DNA from: Mytilus galloprovincialis
Lineage: Eukaryota; Mollusca; Bivalvia; Mytilida; Mytilidae
Assembly: GCF_965363235.1 (NCBI RefSeq)
Contig: NC_134849.1
Location: 19,804,863 to 19,868,862 of the forward strand
DNA: 64,000 nucleotides
Direction of reading: 5' to 3'
The notes beneath the pieces are model-generated. The model saw nothing but the letters and a program-made list of their open reading frames with translations. It made no database searches and had not been told where the DNA came from. Every line of letters begins with the position of its first letter. Positions within the stretch are counted from its first letter, which is position 1. The translations under genes and the position numbers were made by a program. Below are positions 1 to 12,404 of this stretch, in pieces.

Positions 1-300
1 TTTTGGCGTTGCGTCGTTTGTTTTCTCTTAATTTTGAGTGTAAATTCGCATTGCGATAAGACGTGCCACGGTACTTGTCTATCCCACGTTCATGTATATG
101 GTTTTGATGTTGTATTTGCTTTTCTCGTGGGATTTTGTCTGATGCTTGGTCCGTTTCTGTGTGTGTTACATTGTAGTGTTGTGTCGTTGTTCTCCTCTTA
201 TATTTAATGCATTTCGCTCAGTTTTAGTTTGTTAACCCGATTTTTTTTTTGTCCATGGATTTATAAGTTTGAACAGCGGTATACTACTGTTGCCTTTATT
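1..300 (-). repeat. Dispersed mussel-type repeat, reverse orientation, cut by the window edge
   Basis: Read on the minus strand, the block begins near 300 with 'GGCAACAGTAGTATAC' and runs to a 3' part containing 'GTACCGTGGCACGTCTTA'. The same 5' end recurs on the plus strand near 7876, 10122, 13216 and 16505, and the 3' part near 8860. No protein is encoded. It looks like a non-autonomous element; its class is not determined. Confidence 0.7.
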
Positions 301-785
301 TATATTTTCTCCCTTTGTGGTTAAAGCTTTTAAAATCTTAATTACTTTCTTATAATATTTTGGATTTGTACTAAACTTGATCAGAAGCTTGTTAATGATC
401 AAAAGCTAGTATCTGGAAGGAAATGTTTTAAACAAATGAATCCAGTTTTTTCGTATTTTACTTTTAAATGGACTCATCTTTTCAACCAGAAAACAACACA
501 TTCACTCTGTGGTTAAACTTTTTAAAATTTTAATAACTTTCTTATACTATTTTGTTTTCCTTCAGTTAGCATTACACTCAGTCTGCAGTTAAAGTTTTTC
601 AACAATAATTAGATTCATAAACTATCCTGGATTTTTACCAAACTTGGACAGAAGCTTCTTTCAATCAAAAGATAGTATCAAGAGGAATATTTCTATTGAT
701 TTATTTCCTCATTTTTGTTGAGCCTGCGATTAACAGAAAAAGTAGGCGAGACACTGGGTTCCGTGGAACCCTCAAGAATTTTTAA
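300..785. repeat. Repeat with internal ~200-bp tandem units
   Basis: The phrase 'GTGGTTAAA' followed by 'TTTTAAAAT' and 'ACTTTCTTAT' occurs near 316 and again near 512, with a third partial copy near 580. The block ends in a distinct tail, 'GGCGAGACACTGGGTTCCG', at about 746-764, which I recall as typical of a bivalve interspersed repeat. No coding potential. Confidence 0.5.
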
Positions 786-3700
786 TTTTGGAATTTCAAC
801 ACACATTTAATATTTTGATTTACAGAAACTGCTTATGTTCTTACATTTTATCATTTTTCAGTTATATCAAACTCTTCGTGTACAATTGTAAAAGATTGAC
901 TAATTCTCTCATTATGTTTTTAACAGCCAAGATAACTGTATTAATACAAAATTAGACCAAGTTTAAATAATTTGTGGATTCTATTATTTGAAATAGCTGT
1001 TGAACTGTTATAAATAGTGTATATTTCATAAAGTGCTGATGCGTTTTAAAGCGTTCACCAATAAATCTTTTTTACGAGTAAAACAGCACCCATGAAGCAA
1101 TAGGGAGAGAAGAAATTATACGAAAGAATTCAATGGCAATATTTAGACAAAAATAACCATGTACACATAATTTATGATAGTTCATTTACTTTATATGAAT
1201 TGTCTTCTTATATTAAAAAACCCAACAATGTCAGATAAAAATGATCAACTAAAGTATTACATTCCTGATAGCCAAAAAAGCACCACTCTCAAATTAGTTC
1301 TTATGTAAAAGTTCAGTATAAATGTTTCCAAGTATATAAAGCTTTAAGCTATCTGAGAATTATGTTAGCAAAACAACTTATTAAGCTACATTAATCATTA
1401 CATAGTAATCTTTATAATCAAATACACTAAGTCTAACCGTATCAGAGTCATTGATTCTGTGTATTATATTTTAAGAAGTTAATTCAAACACATAATGTTC
1501 AGATTTTTTTAAGAGTATATTTGCATGCACATATCTGGGACTGATACTTTCATTTATAGGTAATAAATGTATTGATATAATTTCGTTGATGATATAATGT
1601 AAGAATTGTATTTGATATATCTTTTAGAGTATATATTTTTATACAAAGTAATCTTCGATAGGCGGCTTGTCACAGTCAGTGGACAATATTTCAGATCGCA
1701 GCTTGTCATCGATAAATACATTTTAGGCCGGGACTGTCACACGAAACAAGTGGCTCCCAACATCCCGACTACTTTAAATAGGAGAACTGCAGCGATCTTG
1801 GAAATTCTGTTCAAAATGTTATCGATGTTTACCTTTAATTGAATAAAAGTTAAATATACTCCAAACACTTCCATTCTCAATTTAACCTTGGTATTTTCTA
1901 GAACTATTATGTGAGTTATTTGTATTTTGTAGTATTAATGTGTTTAACTGAACAAACGTGTTTCGTTGAGTGGTTAAAAATAGAAATGAACAATGATGAA
2001 ATCGTTATAGAGTATATTTTTCAAGAGTATTTTTTTTAATTTTTGCTGATTTCCATAATGTTGCTAAATAGTTCGTTATCTTGTATCATTTATGATAATT
2101 TGCATAAATTACTATATAATTTAATTTAAGTACAACAAAGGTCAAAGAAATGTCAGATTACTGAATAATTAATGCAGAATGCAGATATTTAAAGGCAAAC
2201 GTAAATAATAGAATAAATGATTAAAGCACAATACTTTTTTGTTGAATTGTCGTTGAAATTAATTTGAATATTAAATATATCATATTGATATCTTTTAAAA
2301 GTTTGATTATTGTTTGAACTAGTCCAGCAGCTAAGTCCTATTGATGGTCAAAATTTATCACATTATTATTTTATAAGATTAAGGTTGGTTTTTTTTAAAT
2401 ATAACAAAAAAAAAAATAAGAGACTGGTATTTATTAAGTAGGCACTTCACGACTGAAATACGGATTTTTACTTGTGTTTTTCTAATGAAGTGGAATGTGT
2501 CTCCCAAAGAACAACTTAATACATAATATTGTTATTAATCAAAATGATACTTCGGATTTAACGAATCATAGTTTTGCTTTATACAAAAGTTCTAAAAGAA
2601 CTTATTTAATTTAAAGATGCAATGTACCGGTAACCTGGATTTTGGAGTAGCGGATTTCATAAATATTTCACCTAAGACGATTTCATTGACAGGCCAGTGC
2701 GCCCTTAATTTCTTGAGATAATTTTTCATATTACTCTACTGTGTTGAGGAAGGAAATATTAGTAAAATAGCGGTAATACACAATATTTGTCTTCTCGTGA
2801 TATATATATATATATGGCATTATGGCGAATATTCTGATTTGTTTGTGCTTTTTTCCCAATCAAATGAATTAAATTAAAAAAAATGTCAGAAAATATGACT
2901 CCTGGTGCAGCTGAAAATTTTTTTATTTTATTTTCACGTTCTCTTCGAGTTTTTTGACAGTGAATCAAGTATTGAAAATTAAATATGTATTGTACTGATA
3001 TTTAAGATATATAATTTAAAAAGGAGAGAAAGCTATTGAAAATTAACCCTGTAGATATGATAAAAATGAATTGATTATTTATAAATAGATTCGAGTACGT
3101 GGTTCGTATCGCCTATGTTACATATTGATCACGCAAGCCATATTCAAATCTGATTGATTTTTAATTCTTTCAAATTATTTTGTAAGTTCTTTGTGCCCTG
3201 GACTATAAAAAATGAATCTTTTATACAATTTTAAGATGTTTAAAATTGAATGGTTTAATGCTATAAATGTGTGTATACTTCAATAGATTATTTTCTATAG
3301 ACCGAGAAAAGCGTAGTATGATAAATGCTACGCAAATAAGAAGTATTTGAATTATTCTATATTCAAAGTCAGTGAATTGAAATGTGACATCAAAGTTATA
3401 TACCCGCGTACTTATCATGTACACCTTATTTCAACATTTAATTATTATCATTCATTTTTTTTAATCCAGGGACCAGTATTTTATATAATAAGATGCTGAC
3501 ATTTATATTAATAATAAGCGATATTATTGATGAAAAAAATGTTTACTTTATGAGCTTCTATAATGACCGAAAATATTTCGCTTGTAATGTCGAGTGTGGA
3601 AATAATGTTATAGCTAATCTTAATTTTGTGATCGTATTGATGCATTTGCATAATCTAAGATACAAAAAACATGAAAAAATGCTCAGTTTGAACTATTCTG

Positions 3701-5040
3701 TAATGTATAAGAGTCGAAGATTTAACAACAACTGCAAAGAAGAATAACGGCGATGAAAGCCTTATGTTCATAACATGGTTACTGTATCTTAACATATTAT
3801 TTTTTTGTTGTCCAATTGAATTATTTTTTGTATCATTTACCTACATTAAAAAACAGTGAGATTTAATTAGATTTTCCATAATTGTATTTGCGCTGAGCTT
3901 GAAATATGCATCAATGAAACACATATTTTTTAAACACTGTCTTTGTTTGAAAGTCTTTTCTTTGAGATCGGTAAACACATTTCACACTGAAATATTGGTA
4001 ATCTAACAAAATTCAGTTAAAGTGTGGAAAACAAATTAACTTTTTCAAGTTTATTTTGACGTGTTTCTGCCAATTCGTGTATATAAGAAAAAGATATTGC
4101 AATTGTGTTATTGTTTTAAAAAAACTGCATTGTCATTATTATTGATTACACAAAAGTGACGATACATGTATTGCTTAAAAATAAATATTGTCCAGTAAAA
4201 CAGTTGCGATCTTCAATTGAAACTTTTTGCAAATAAAGGACTGATTGGTCAGATGTACTTGATCTAAACAAAAAAATGTGTCCATATGTAATGCCTGTAA
4301 CAGTGGAGATAAAAGAATATGAGGAGGGCATAAATCTGTGTATTTCACTTAGAAAATATGTGACATGCTTTATAAAGATACCTACAAGAGAACAATATAA
4401 GTAATACTTTGAAATAGTTTAAAATTTACAGTTCACAGCAATTAGAACATCAACTATAATGTAGTCAATAATAGCATTAGTACCATTGGTAATGTGTTAT
4501 ATAAGCTAAAAAAGAAGTGGACAGTTATCGAAAAAAACGAAAAATGTAGAAATAACAAAACTGTATATATTTTCTTTGTGAAAGTACATTTGTGATTGAC
4601 GAATGTTACCAATGGTTAAGTAAACATTGTTATTACCATATCAACGATATTGAGGATATGAAATTAATTTACTTTTCTAATTTTTTTTTATTATAACTTT
4701 ATTGTAACACTAGTATTACCATTCAATTTTTATTCTTTACTAATGCATCATCTATTGTACAGCGTAAACATTACATACAAAAAAGATAACAGAATAAAAG
4801 GCTGACATTTAAGCTCAGCTGCTTTTTTTTTAACGTCAAAGCAACAAAACGGCATGTGGTACCCATCAAATCATTGTTACTTTGAAGGCTCAACATAATA
4901 AATATAATTTTTTTTAAAGTATTATCAATCGAATTTAAGGTTGTGCAAATTTTGCCCTTTAGACCCATTTCTCCTATTCGAGTAATCCCATTAACAATTA
5001 TTTCTTGAATATTAAAGTTATATTATATACATACATGCCT
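786..5040. other. AT-rich intergenic DNA, no gene recognised
   Basis: Only short open frames of biased composition occur. There is a TA run near 2800-2815. A stretch at about 1640-1830 is richer in G+C than its surroundings but has no recognisable domain or splice pattern. The rest shows no recognisable feature. Confidence 0.5.
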
Positions 5041-5051
5041 TCATGGGTGAC

Positions 5052-5169
5052 CTGTTTTTTATATGTAATATACATTTGTTATTACTTTTCAACATAATTT
5101 TCTATTTTACTGTACAAAATGTTCCACAAAGCACTTGTCAATTCTTTGCCGTCAAATTCCATGATTCCC
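5052..5169 (-). pseudogene. Decayed copy of the penultimate UQCC1 exon
   Basis: On the minus strand this stretch aligns with the UQCC1 exon at 20884-20997. Both begin with a GGAATCATGG-like start after a T-rich acceptor, share 'TTGTACAGTAA' and 'GAAAAGT', and end in 'AAACAGGT'. The similarity continues into the intron beyond the acceptor (about 5175-5215 against 21001-21040), so it is a copy of genomic DNA and not of a processed mRNA. The frame starts GIM.. and keeps ALWNILYSK, then meets TAA TAA where the functional exon encodes leucine-serine. I did not find the neighbouring exons nearby. Confidence 0.7.
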
Positions 5170-5229
5170 CTAAAAAAATTCGGAACTTTTACTTTCTGTT
5201 TCAACTCCCAAAAGCGATGGATAACTGAT

Positions 5230-5950
5230 AAAGATCACTTGTCATAAATGCTGTTTCCTCTTCATTTATGAAAAATTTGTGTAGCACTGCACACATTTGA
5301 ATAGCGAACTTGTCAATGTAATTATTGTTATTTTGCAGGAGTTCATATTTGTAATTAATTTGAATTTGTTATCTTGTTTATTGTTTCATGCAATTTGTGC
5401 ATTTCAAATAAGTCACTAATAATGATGATACATGGTTAGAAAGATTGTCATCAGTTTTATTTTACTTTAAAATTACTGGTACAACTCAAAATATAAAAAT
5501 CAGTTTTTAAAAATCTGTTGGTGTCATGAGAAACATGTCTTTAAATTTATAGTATATTCCATTGCAATTTCAAGCGTTATCTTCTCTTTATATTATGCTA
5601 TTTGTAGGATTTACATCTCCTATGATTAGATGATTAGACGTATTTTTCACTGCGATTTACACCCGCGGAACTTTAAAAATCTTAATTTTACGAAACTGAA
5701 CTAATTACAAACGGTTTTGACAAAATTAAGTGTACAGTCCAGAATCAATCACTGAATAAAAAAAGTTAGGTTCAAATTATAAGTTCGATCTGGACTGTAA
5801 AATCAGTGTTAAAGAACAACTGTTTTCATTAATTAAGTGCTATATACAGTAAAAATTGATTTATAGGTATGTGAAAGTTGTGTAATAGATGCCTCTGTCG
5901 TGTTGTTTGTTTTTTACTTCACTGACTTTCTGACTGACTCAAACTTGTAT
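5230..5950. other. Non-coding region upstream of the first B-box gene
   Basis: No open frame of interest and no clear TATA box. This stretch presumably holds intron sequence, and possibly the 5' non-coding exon, of the gene beginning at 6021. The upstream exon could not be placed. Confidence 0.4.
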
Positions 5951-5958
5951 AAGTGTGA

Positions 5959-6004
5959 TACTAACTGTTGAGCAAGCCAAAATTAGTATTTACTTTAATT
6001 TCAG
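5959..6004 (+). promoter_or_regulatory. Branch point and 3' splice site before the first B-box coding exon
   Basis: A perfect TACTAAC branch-point sequence (5959-5965) is followed by a T-rich stretch and the acceptor TTTCAG ending at 6004. The second B-box gene has an equivalent acceptor, TTTTTTCAG, ending at 14379. This places a 5' UTR intron upstream. It also means the in-frame ATG at 5955 and the 22 codons after it lie in the intron, so 6021 is the likely start. Confidence 0.7.
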
Positions 6005-6020
6005 AAATGATTATATAAAA

Positions 6021-7709
6021 ATGGCATCGCCAAGTAAGGACTTCTGTACTCTTTGTAAAAAGAATAACGTATCCAGTGATGCAGTCACGTGGTGTACTGA
6101 ATGCGAGGTCTTTCTATGTGACGAATGTGAGAAACATCATAAAAGATATAAAACATCTAAAGACCATAAAACAATATTGGTTGAGAATTATCATGGATTG
6201 CCTTCATTCATAAAAGGTACGATCAATCTGTGTAAAATCCATGACAAAAAGTTTGAACTATACTGTTCTGTTCATTCTTGTGCTTGCTGTGTTCATTGCG
6301 TCACAGATGAACATCAATCATGTCAGACTATGGAACCGTTATACAAAATTCTAAAACAAATTAAATCATCAGCTGCGGTTGCTCTCCTTGAAAAAGATCT
6401 GAAGGGCATGAAAGAAAACTATGAAGAGATAATTGAATACTTGAAAAATAGAATAGTTACAAATGCAAAACAAAAAAAACAGGAAACTGAACATGTTCGA
6501 TCTGTGCGTAAATCCCTCGATGATTACCTAAACCAACTAGAACAGCAACTTCTTAAAGATATAGAAATTGAAGAATCCAAATTAAATTCCAAAATAAAGA
6601 CTATCTTGCACGATATAGATAAACGAGCCACGCAGATCGGGAAATTGATATATGAATTTTCAAATATGACAAAATATGCAACAGAACTTCAAACCTATGT
6701 AGGTCTGAGAGAAATTGAGAAAATCACATCAAAAGGGGGAAACTTCATTGATAATTTAAAGAGTGGTTTTGATTTAAACGAACGTAACTTACGCGTGGAA
6801 ACTTCACCTGCTCTTAATTCCATTCTACATGATGTCAAATCATTTGGAAAAGTTTCAGTTGAAACCCGTCCATGTAATGTTCTGGCAAATGCGGGAAGGA
6901 GAGATCAGGCTCAGTATTTAGTTTCTATTCCAACGCTAAATGAAATAAAGGTAACGCCTTTAACTATTCTTAGTGTACCAAAAGAGACAAAATTTCGTTT
7001 TATTGACTGTTGTATATTACCTTGTGGTGATTTAATCGCTCTTGGTGACACCGACTCGAATAGCAATCTAAAAATGTTTAAAAATGATGGGTCATTTGTC
7101 CGAACTATTGTGTCACTTCGCGATGCCCCTCAAAGTATGTGTTTTATTAAAGATGATACAGTGGCTGTTACTTTGTATAAAGCATACAAAGCAGTACTTG
7201 TCGATGTAAAAAAGAATGAGGTTGGCAGATGTATAAATTTTTATGATGCCTGTTACGGAGTTGCAAGTGATGGTGACGTTCTGTTAACATCCATGGCATT
7301 AACAAAACGAATTATTAAAGTGAACCTTCAAGACGATTCAAAACAAAATTTGGAAGGAATTGATGTATATAAAATTTCATTTTTTAAAGGAAACATCTAT
7401 GGCGCCAACTTCATGTCCAACATTGTAAACTGCTACAAATTGAGTGGGGAAATGCTTTGGTCGTTCAAACACAATGACATTAATGAACCAGTAGGAATCG
7501 CTTTAGATAAACACGGCTTTGTTTATGTTGCTTGCAGGAAAAGTAATAGAATAGTCGTAGTTTCATCTGATGGCAAATCATGCAGGACAATATTAAATCA
7601 CGATAATGGAATTGTAGCTCCGTACGCAGTAACCATTGACGTGACATCTGGAATTATGTTAGTGTTAGGTGGAAGCCAGCGTCAGGATTCGTTGTTATTT
7701 AAACTCTGA
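6021..7709 (+). CDS. RING-less TRIM-like protein: two B-boxes, coiled coil, NHL-type C-terminus (copy 1)
   Basis: A 562-residue protein in one exon. B-box 1 has ligands C9, C12, C25, C28, C33, C36, H40 and H49. B-box 2 has C71, H74, C82, H85, C90, C93, H98 and, where a second histidine is usual, C101. Residues about 112-235 are charged heptad-rich helix (coiled coil). The C-terminal half has repeated beta-strand patterns, clearest at 487-516 (EPVGIALDKHGFVYVAC), like NHL repeats of a beta-propeller. There is no RING before the first B-box, so E3 ligase activity is not expected unless through partners. The start at 6021 is chosen because it follows a 3' splice site and matches the start of the paralogue at 14395. 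TRIM proteins with this order act in innate immunity, RNA regulation or signalling; which applies here cannot be read from sequence. Confidence 0.9.
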   Translation: MASPSKDFCTLCKKNNVSSDAVTWCTECEVFLCDECEKHHKRYKTSKDHKTILVENYHGLPSFIKGTINLCKIHDKKFELYCSVHSCACCVHCVTDEHQSCQTMEPLYKILKQIKSSAAVALLEKDLKGMKENYEEIIEYLKNRIVTNAKQKKQETEHVRSVRKSLDDYLNQLEQQLLKDIEIEESKLNSKIKTILHDIDKRATQIGKLIYEFSNMTKYATELQTYVGLREIEKITSKGGNFIDNLKSGFDLNERNLRVETSPALNSILHDVKSFGKVSVETRPCNVLANAGRRDQAQYLVSIPTLNEIKVTPLTILSVPKETKFRFIDCCILPCGDLIALGDTDSNSNLKMFKNDGSFVRTIVSLRDAPQSMCFIKDDTVAVTLYKAYKAVLVDVKKNEVGRCINFYDACYGVASDGDVLLTSMALTKRIIKVNLQDDSKQNLEGIDVYKISFFKGNIYGANFMSNIVNCYKLSGEMLWSFKHNDINEPVGIALDKHGFVYVACRKSNRIVVVSSDGKSCRTILNHDNGIVAPYAVTIDVTSGIMLVLGGSQRQDSLLFKL

Positions 7710-7873
7710 ATCGCCGAATTGATTATCAATCTGTATTATGGGTAACAGTAACATTATTATTTGCATATACAGTTTAATAACCTATAGTTTGGTATTTTTG
7801 AATGTTACTTAGTTATTTATTGTTCCATTATCTCGTTTGTATATTTATCATTTCATTAAAGGTGAAAAATAAA
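7710..7873 (+). other. 3' UTR region of B-box gene copy 1
   Basis: The sequence after the stop resembles that after copy 2: both have 'AATAACCTATAG' and a similar 'GGGTAACAGT/GGGCAACAGT' segment. The duplication therefore included the 3' UTR. An AATAAA lies at 7868-7873, at the junction with a dispersed repeat that may supply it. Confidence 0.5.
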
Positions 7874-8480
7874 GGCAACAGTAGTATACCGCTGTTCAAA
7901 ATTCATAAATCGATAGAAGAAAAAAAATTACAACACAACAGAGACACAACACCGAAATGTAACACACACAGTAACGAACTATAATGTAACAATGGGCATT
8001 TTCCTGACTTGGTACAGGGTATTTTATGAAAAAATGGTGGGTTGAACCTGGTTTTGTGGCATGCCAAACCTCCTGATTTAATGGCAGTGTTAATTATAAC
8101 ATTAATATGACAACATTACACGACAGGGTTACAATAAATAAACAGATAAATGGGAGAAAATATAGGACAGAGAAACAAACGAATAATAGCCGTTAAAAGG
8201 TAACAGGTTAAAAAAAACATTTGTATACGCAAGACGCGCGCTACGTCCACACAAAACTATGCCTAGATGTTAAAAGTTTGAAAGCCATAACAACTACAGT
8301 TGAAGATCGCCGAGGACCAAACGTTCCAAAAAGTTGTGAGGCTAGGGTTATCCACCTGGGACAAAAACATCGTTGTTATCAACAATGATCAAGAATGATA
8401 AATAGTTTTGCAAACAGTAAATTTGATAAATTGACCATATAATAGATATACATGATTAAACTGAAGTGGTAACTAGCTAT
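7874..8480 (+). repeat. Dispersed mussel-type repeat
   Basis: Starts 'GGCAACAGTAGTATACCGCTG' and continues with 'CCTGACTTGGTACAG' and 'GTTTTGTGGCATGCCAAACC'. From about 8220 it contains another module ('CGCCGAGGACCAAACGTTCC', 'AAAAAGTTGTG') that recurs near 40905-40945. It is a composite of non-coding repeat modules. Confidence 0.7.
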
Positions 8481-8699
8481 AGAATAAAAACGAATACATT
8501 ACAAAATCACAGCCCTGTTAGCCATAGTCAATGCAAGGCCCAAAGTGACGTCACATTTAAATTTCTAAAACGTGTTCCGAAAATTAAGAAAGAATTTGGA
8601 TGAAATTCAAGATTATATTTGTATGACTTATCTAACTTATATTAATAACAGTGAACATTATAATACTAATCAATATTTAATTGTAATAGTAATTAGATA

Positions 8700-8885
8700 A
8701 TGAACTGGATGAATAGTTAGCCCCAACACAACACAAGAATACAACAGGAAAAAATCCGATTTAAAACTACAAACGTTAAGACATTTAAAAAAATCCGATG
8801 ACAACAACAAACACAACATCAAAACCCAACAAATTAATTTTGGATTGAAAAGTACAGTGCCACGTCTTAAAAAATGTGAGAATCC
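8700..8885 (+). repeat. 3' module of the dispersed repeat
   Basis: Contains 'CAACATCAAAACCCAACAAA' and 'ACAGTGCCACGTCTTA', the same 3' module seen in reverse complement at 1-150. It probably belongs to the element starting at 7874 or to a nested copy. Confidence 0.5.
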
Positions 8886-9450
8886 ATTTCAATTTTGTTA
8901 CTCATATACCATTCTTTACTCTGTACCTCTATTAAATTGAACAAGTATTCAAAATATCATATTAACAAAGTTCAGATACTGGTTATTACTTTCATCATTA
9001 TTCACTGTCACTAAAACTGCTAAATCGGTCTGCAATTCTTGTATAAAAGCTTTGAGACATATACAGAACTTGTCAGCGAAATCACAATATGACGGCAGAA
9101 ATTATCAAAATAACTTTAAGGTAAAGATATTGTTAAATATAAGTAGTACATAAAGATAGATGTTATGCAATTGTTTATGTATTGATTTGTTGGCAAATTA
9201 ACGTTTTTCATTTTAATCATACAACTTTTGCATGTTATATTTCCAAAACAACGCAGGAAAAATAACCTTAAATAATTCCAATATTCGAAATGGAAAAACA
9301 ATGTCATTCTTTGGGGAAGATCTGCATAAGAAGGAGAAATCAGATCTCCTTTTTATGTTGTCGTTGATACTGATTGACCTGTTGAGTATATTTTCATTTA
9401 TTTGGTTTCATTTTGTAATGTCTAGGTCATATAATATGATAAACAGACAG
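8886..9450. other. Intergenic, nothing recognised
   Basis: AT-rich, with short overlapping open frames on both strands and no domain. Confidence 0.4.
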
Positions 9451-9454
9451 TAGG

Positions 9455-9670
9455 AATCAAAAAAGAGGGACGAAAGATACCAGAGCGAGAGTCGAACTCT
9501 TAGATAGAAAATAAACTGACAACGCCATGGCTAAAAATAAATAGACAAACAGACAAATAAAAGTACAGAAGACACAACATAGAAAACTAAAGACTAAGCA
9601 ACACGAAACCCACCAAAAACTTGGGGTGATCTCAGGTGCTCTTGAGGTAAGCGAACTGCTCCAAATGATG
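9455..9670 (+). repeat. Dispersed repeat ('GAGGGACGAAAGATACCAGAG' type)
   Basis: Has higher G+C than its flanks and phrases ('GACAACGCCATGGCTAAAAA', 'CTTGGGGTGATCTCAGGTGC') that I recall from a common mussel interspersed repeat. No protein. A search of a mussel genome for copy number would decide. Confidence 0.5.
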
Positions 9671-10112
9671 ATTAACTATACCAAGGTCCTCATGTAGTGA
9701 TGTCGTTTGTTGCTGTATATCATATTTGTTTTTTTACCTTAACTTTTGAGTGCATAAAATGGGCAGTTTGTTTTCTCGTTCAAATGATTTTACATTTGCC
9801 ATTTAAAGCTAACTATAAGGTATGGAATTTGTGCGTTGTTGAAGGCCTTGGTTCATTGGAAATTACACAATATCGTTTTACGTTTAGCATAATATATTAC
9901 CGTCAAAAAATATTATGTTGAGGAAAAGACAACTGCATTAATTATTCATTAAGTTAACTGATAATCTTTAGTAAGTATGCAGATATTACCGTGAATATTC
10001 CTACTCGTGTTGTATATATACCAGTATCCCACATAGGTCAACAGATTATACATGAGGCAAATATTATACAATGTCTTAATTTCTATTTTAAAAAAAGAGA
10101 ATAATACTAACT

Positions 10113-10310
10113 CCTTAATAAAGGCAACAGTATTATACCACTGTTTTATAGTCATAAACCAATTTAACTGAAACAAATCCGGGTCACCAACCACATCCGA
10201 GGGAACTCACCGAAGTGGAAAGTGATGAAACGACAGAAACACTGTACTACTGCAAAAACAAATGTCAACATAAATAGCGTCACACACTATTAAAACCTGA
10301 TGTTAAGTAT
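10113..10310 (+). repeat. Dispersed mussel-type repeat, partial copy
   Basis: Same 5' end as the copies at 7874 and 13215 ('AAAGGCAACAGTATTATACC', then 'AACAAATCCGGGT'). It stops after about 200 bases. Confidence 0.6.
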
Positions 10311-10379
10311 CATACTACCGTGGTAGTATTTTGAAATTCCTTCTATGTCCGTCTTTGTATTTAGTATTCAAGTATATAC

Positions 10380-10540
10380 ACATTGTCTATCACTTAAAGC
10401 AGTCACTAAACCATGAAAAATGAGATAAAAGACAATGAACATATGACAAACGAAAACTTCATAATATAAGATATCTGTATACAATGTTTACAGCTTCAGA
10501 TGTTGAACCTTTTAAAATATAAAGTTTGAAACAAAAAGTT
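10380..10540 (+). repeat. Dispersed repeat, paired with 41345-41500
   Basis: The order 'CACTAAACCATGAAAAATGAG', 'CATAATATAAGATATCTG', 'TACAATGT', 'AAATATAAAG' is matched near 41345-41500 ('TACTGAACCATGAAAATGAG', 'ATAAGGTATCTGCATACAATG'). Non-coding, class unknown. Confidence 0.55.
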
Positions 10541-12104
10541 CATTCTGTCACTGCTGCCCCTGTCGGATTGTTATCATATGCCGGCGAGACACAAATTGAG
10601 AAAGCTTTCACGCCAAATAGGTGGTCTTTAATGACGTTTATTCATTTTCTACTCCTATTAAAACAATATGTAACATATATCACTGATAATTGAAAACAAT
10701 TGACGGAGATTACGGCTAGTATAAATTAGCTGATCCAGGGTTTTCGAACATCGAACAAATAAAGCACCCCTCATCTGTCGAAAACTGTGCATATTACATA
10801 AAGGTAAACCATAAGAAGAAAAAATCATTATCATATTGCAACCGGTTATTAAAGACAAATACCGGCATAACTAGTTTCCTACAAGTTCTTTTATCAAAGG
10901 ATATCAATGAGATTAACTTAATATAAATGTAAAACTTTAAATCGTCAGCAAACTCTAAAACGTCACATTTTTCAAGATTTGTGTCCTTTATCACCCCTTG
11001 TCCTCAAATGCAATTTACTTTTAGAGCTCCCTAAAATATCAGTCGACGAGTGCAGCAGACTATTGGAACTTTGGGTATAATTGGTGAAAATTTGGCTTTG
11101 AGAAGTTTTTCAACTTGTTATTTACCTCTCTTAAGCATGCTAATTATCCGTTTTGGTCAAAATGTTCTCCGGTTAAAATGTACACTATTTACTAATACAT
11201 TTATGTTGTATTAAGTTGACATTTTGGATGTTGTTGTACAATTTTACATTTGTAATTGTCTTTGCTTATTTCAGGCTAAAACAACCTAAACATTTATAGA
11301 TAGCTTATGCATATTTTTACAAATCGGCAACTGCATAGATGTATCAGAGACATATAATACAATTATAAGTCTATGAATGAAGAACAAAAGTCTAACAAAC
11401 GTGGATGGAAGGTAATACATGTAACAATCAATTTTGAAGATAATTTTTGTACACAGTAGCATTATATACAACTGGTATGACAAAGATGAATAAATAAATG
11501 GGAGCAAATGGAAAATATAAAAATAAACAGCAAATTTGGAGATAACTGTATTGAATGTCAAGCTCCGACGGCATCAATTGGTGATTTGATGGTCACAAAT
11601 TGAGTTTACTGTCGACGCGTAAGCGTCTTCATATACAGACGGTGTTGCATTAGAAAGGTTTCATGGTTAAGGTTACTGCATACGGAAAAGATGTCTCCTA
11701 ATTAGAGTGAGGAATATAAAATAATTCAAAACCGTATATTGCTAACATCTGTGTTAAATAAACTAGGATTTTCTTTGAAAGAAAGTCAATTAATTATAAA
11801 AGGAAATCAAAAACACTCACGTTACGTCAAAAAGAGGATATTAAACTGAATTATGAAGATAGGTAGTGAAACAGTATGCAAGGATGGAATTAGTGTTGGA
11901 CATTCCTGCAGAATAACTTAGGTACAAACCTTCATCTTCTTTGTTTGTGTGGTTTTCAATGGGTATTCGGAACAATCTTGTATACCTTCTTCAATAAACA
12001 GGTTGAAAAGAATCAACCGAAAGGAAGAAGGTTTTTTTTTTATTAAAACTCAATGTTGTGTCTCTCTAAATGTCAATGGAAACCAACAATAATGTATTTT
12101 AGGG
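10541..12104. other. Intergenic, nothing recognised
   Basis: AT-rich with only short frames lacking domains or convincing splice sites. Confidence 0.35.
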
Positions 12105-12115
12105 CAGTACCTAAT

Positions 12116-12362
12116 ACCGTATAGCGGGTTATTTTCACGAGGTGTAAATTTTCGCATATTTTCGCGGATAGAACAAAATCGCTATGTTAAATTCCGCAAA
12201 TCTAATCCTGTTCATGCAAAGGTATTGATAAGGTATTGATAAAAGTTTTGATTCCACAACAAAATAATAACCGTCAAAAAATAACCGCCAAAATATTTCG
12301 TACACCTTATTCGATGAAAATCGCTAAATTTTACACCCGCGAAAATAACTACCTATACGGAA
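12116..12362. mobile_element. Small inverted-repeat element (MITE-like)
   Basis: The left end 'CCGTATAGCGGGTTATTTTC' and the reverse complement of the right end 'CCGTATAGGTAGTTATTTTC' match. The inverted similarity continues inward ('GGTGTAAATTTTCGC' against 'GGTGTAAAATTTAGC'). Length is about 247 bp with no coding content. This fits a non-autonomous DNA transposon. Confidence 0.7.
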
Positions 12363-12404
12363 TCGCACCGTTATTAAAGTGAACTTAACAAATTAGATAC
12401 AATA

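Noticed and set aside
5955..6020. Extending the first B-box protein upstream to the ATG at 5955
   Set aside because: The added codons cover a TACTAAC branch point and a TTTCAG acceptor. The paralogue has its start directly after the same kind of acceptor, so these bases are intron and 5' UTR.
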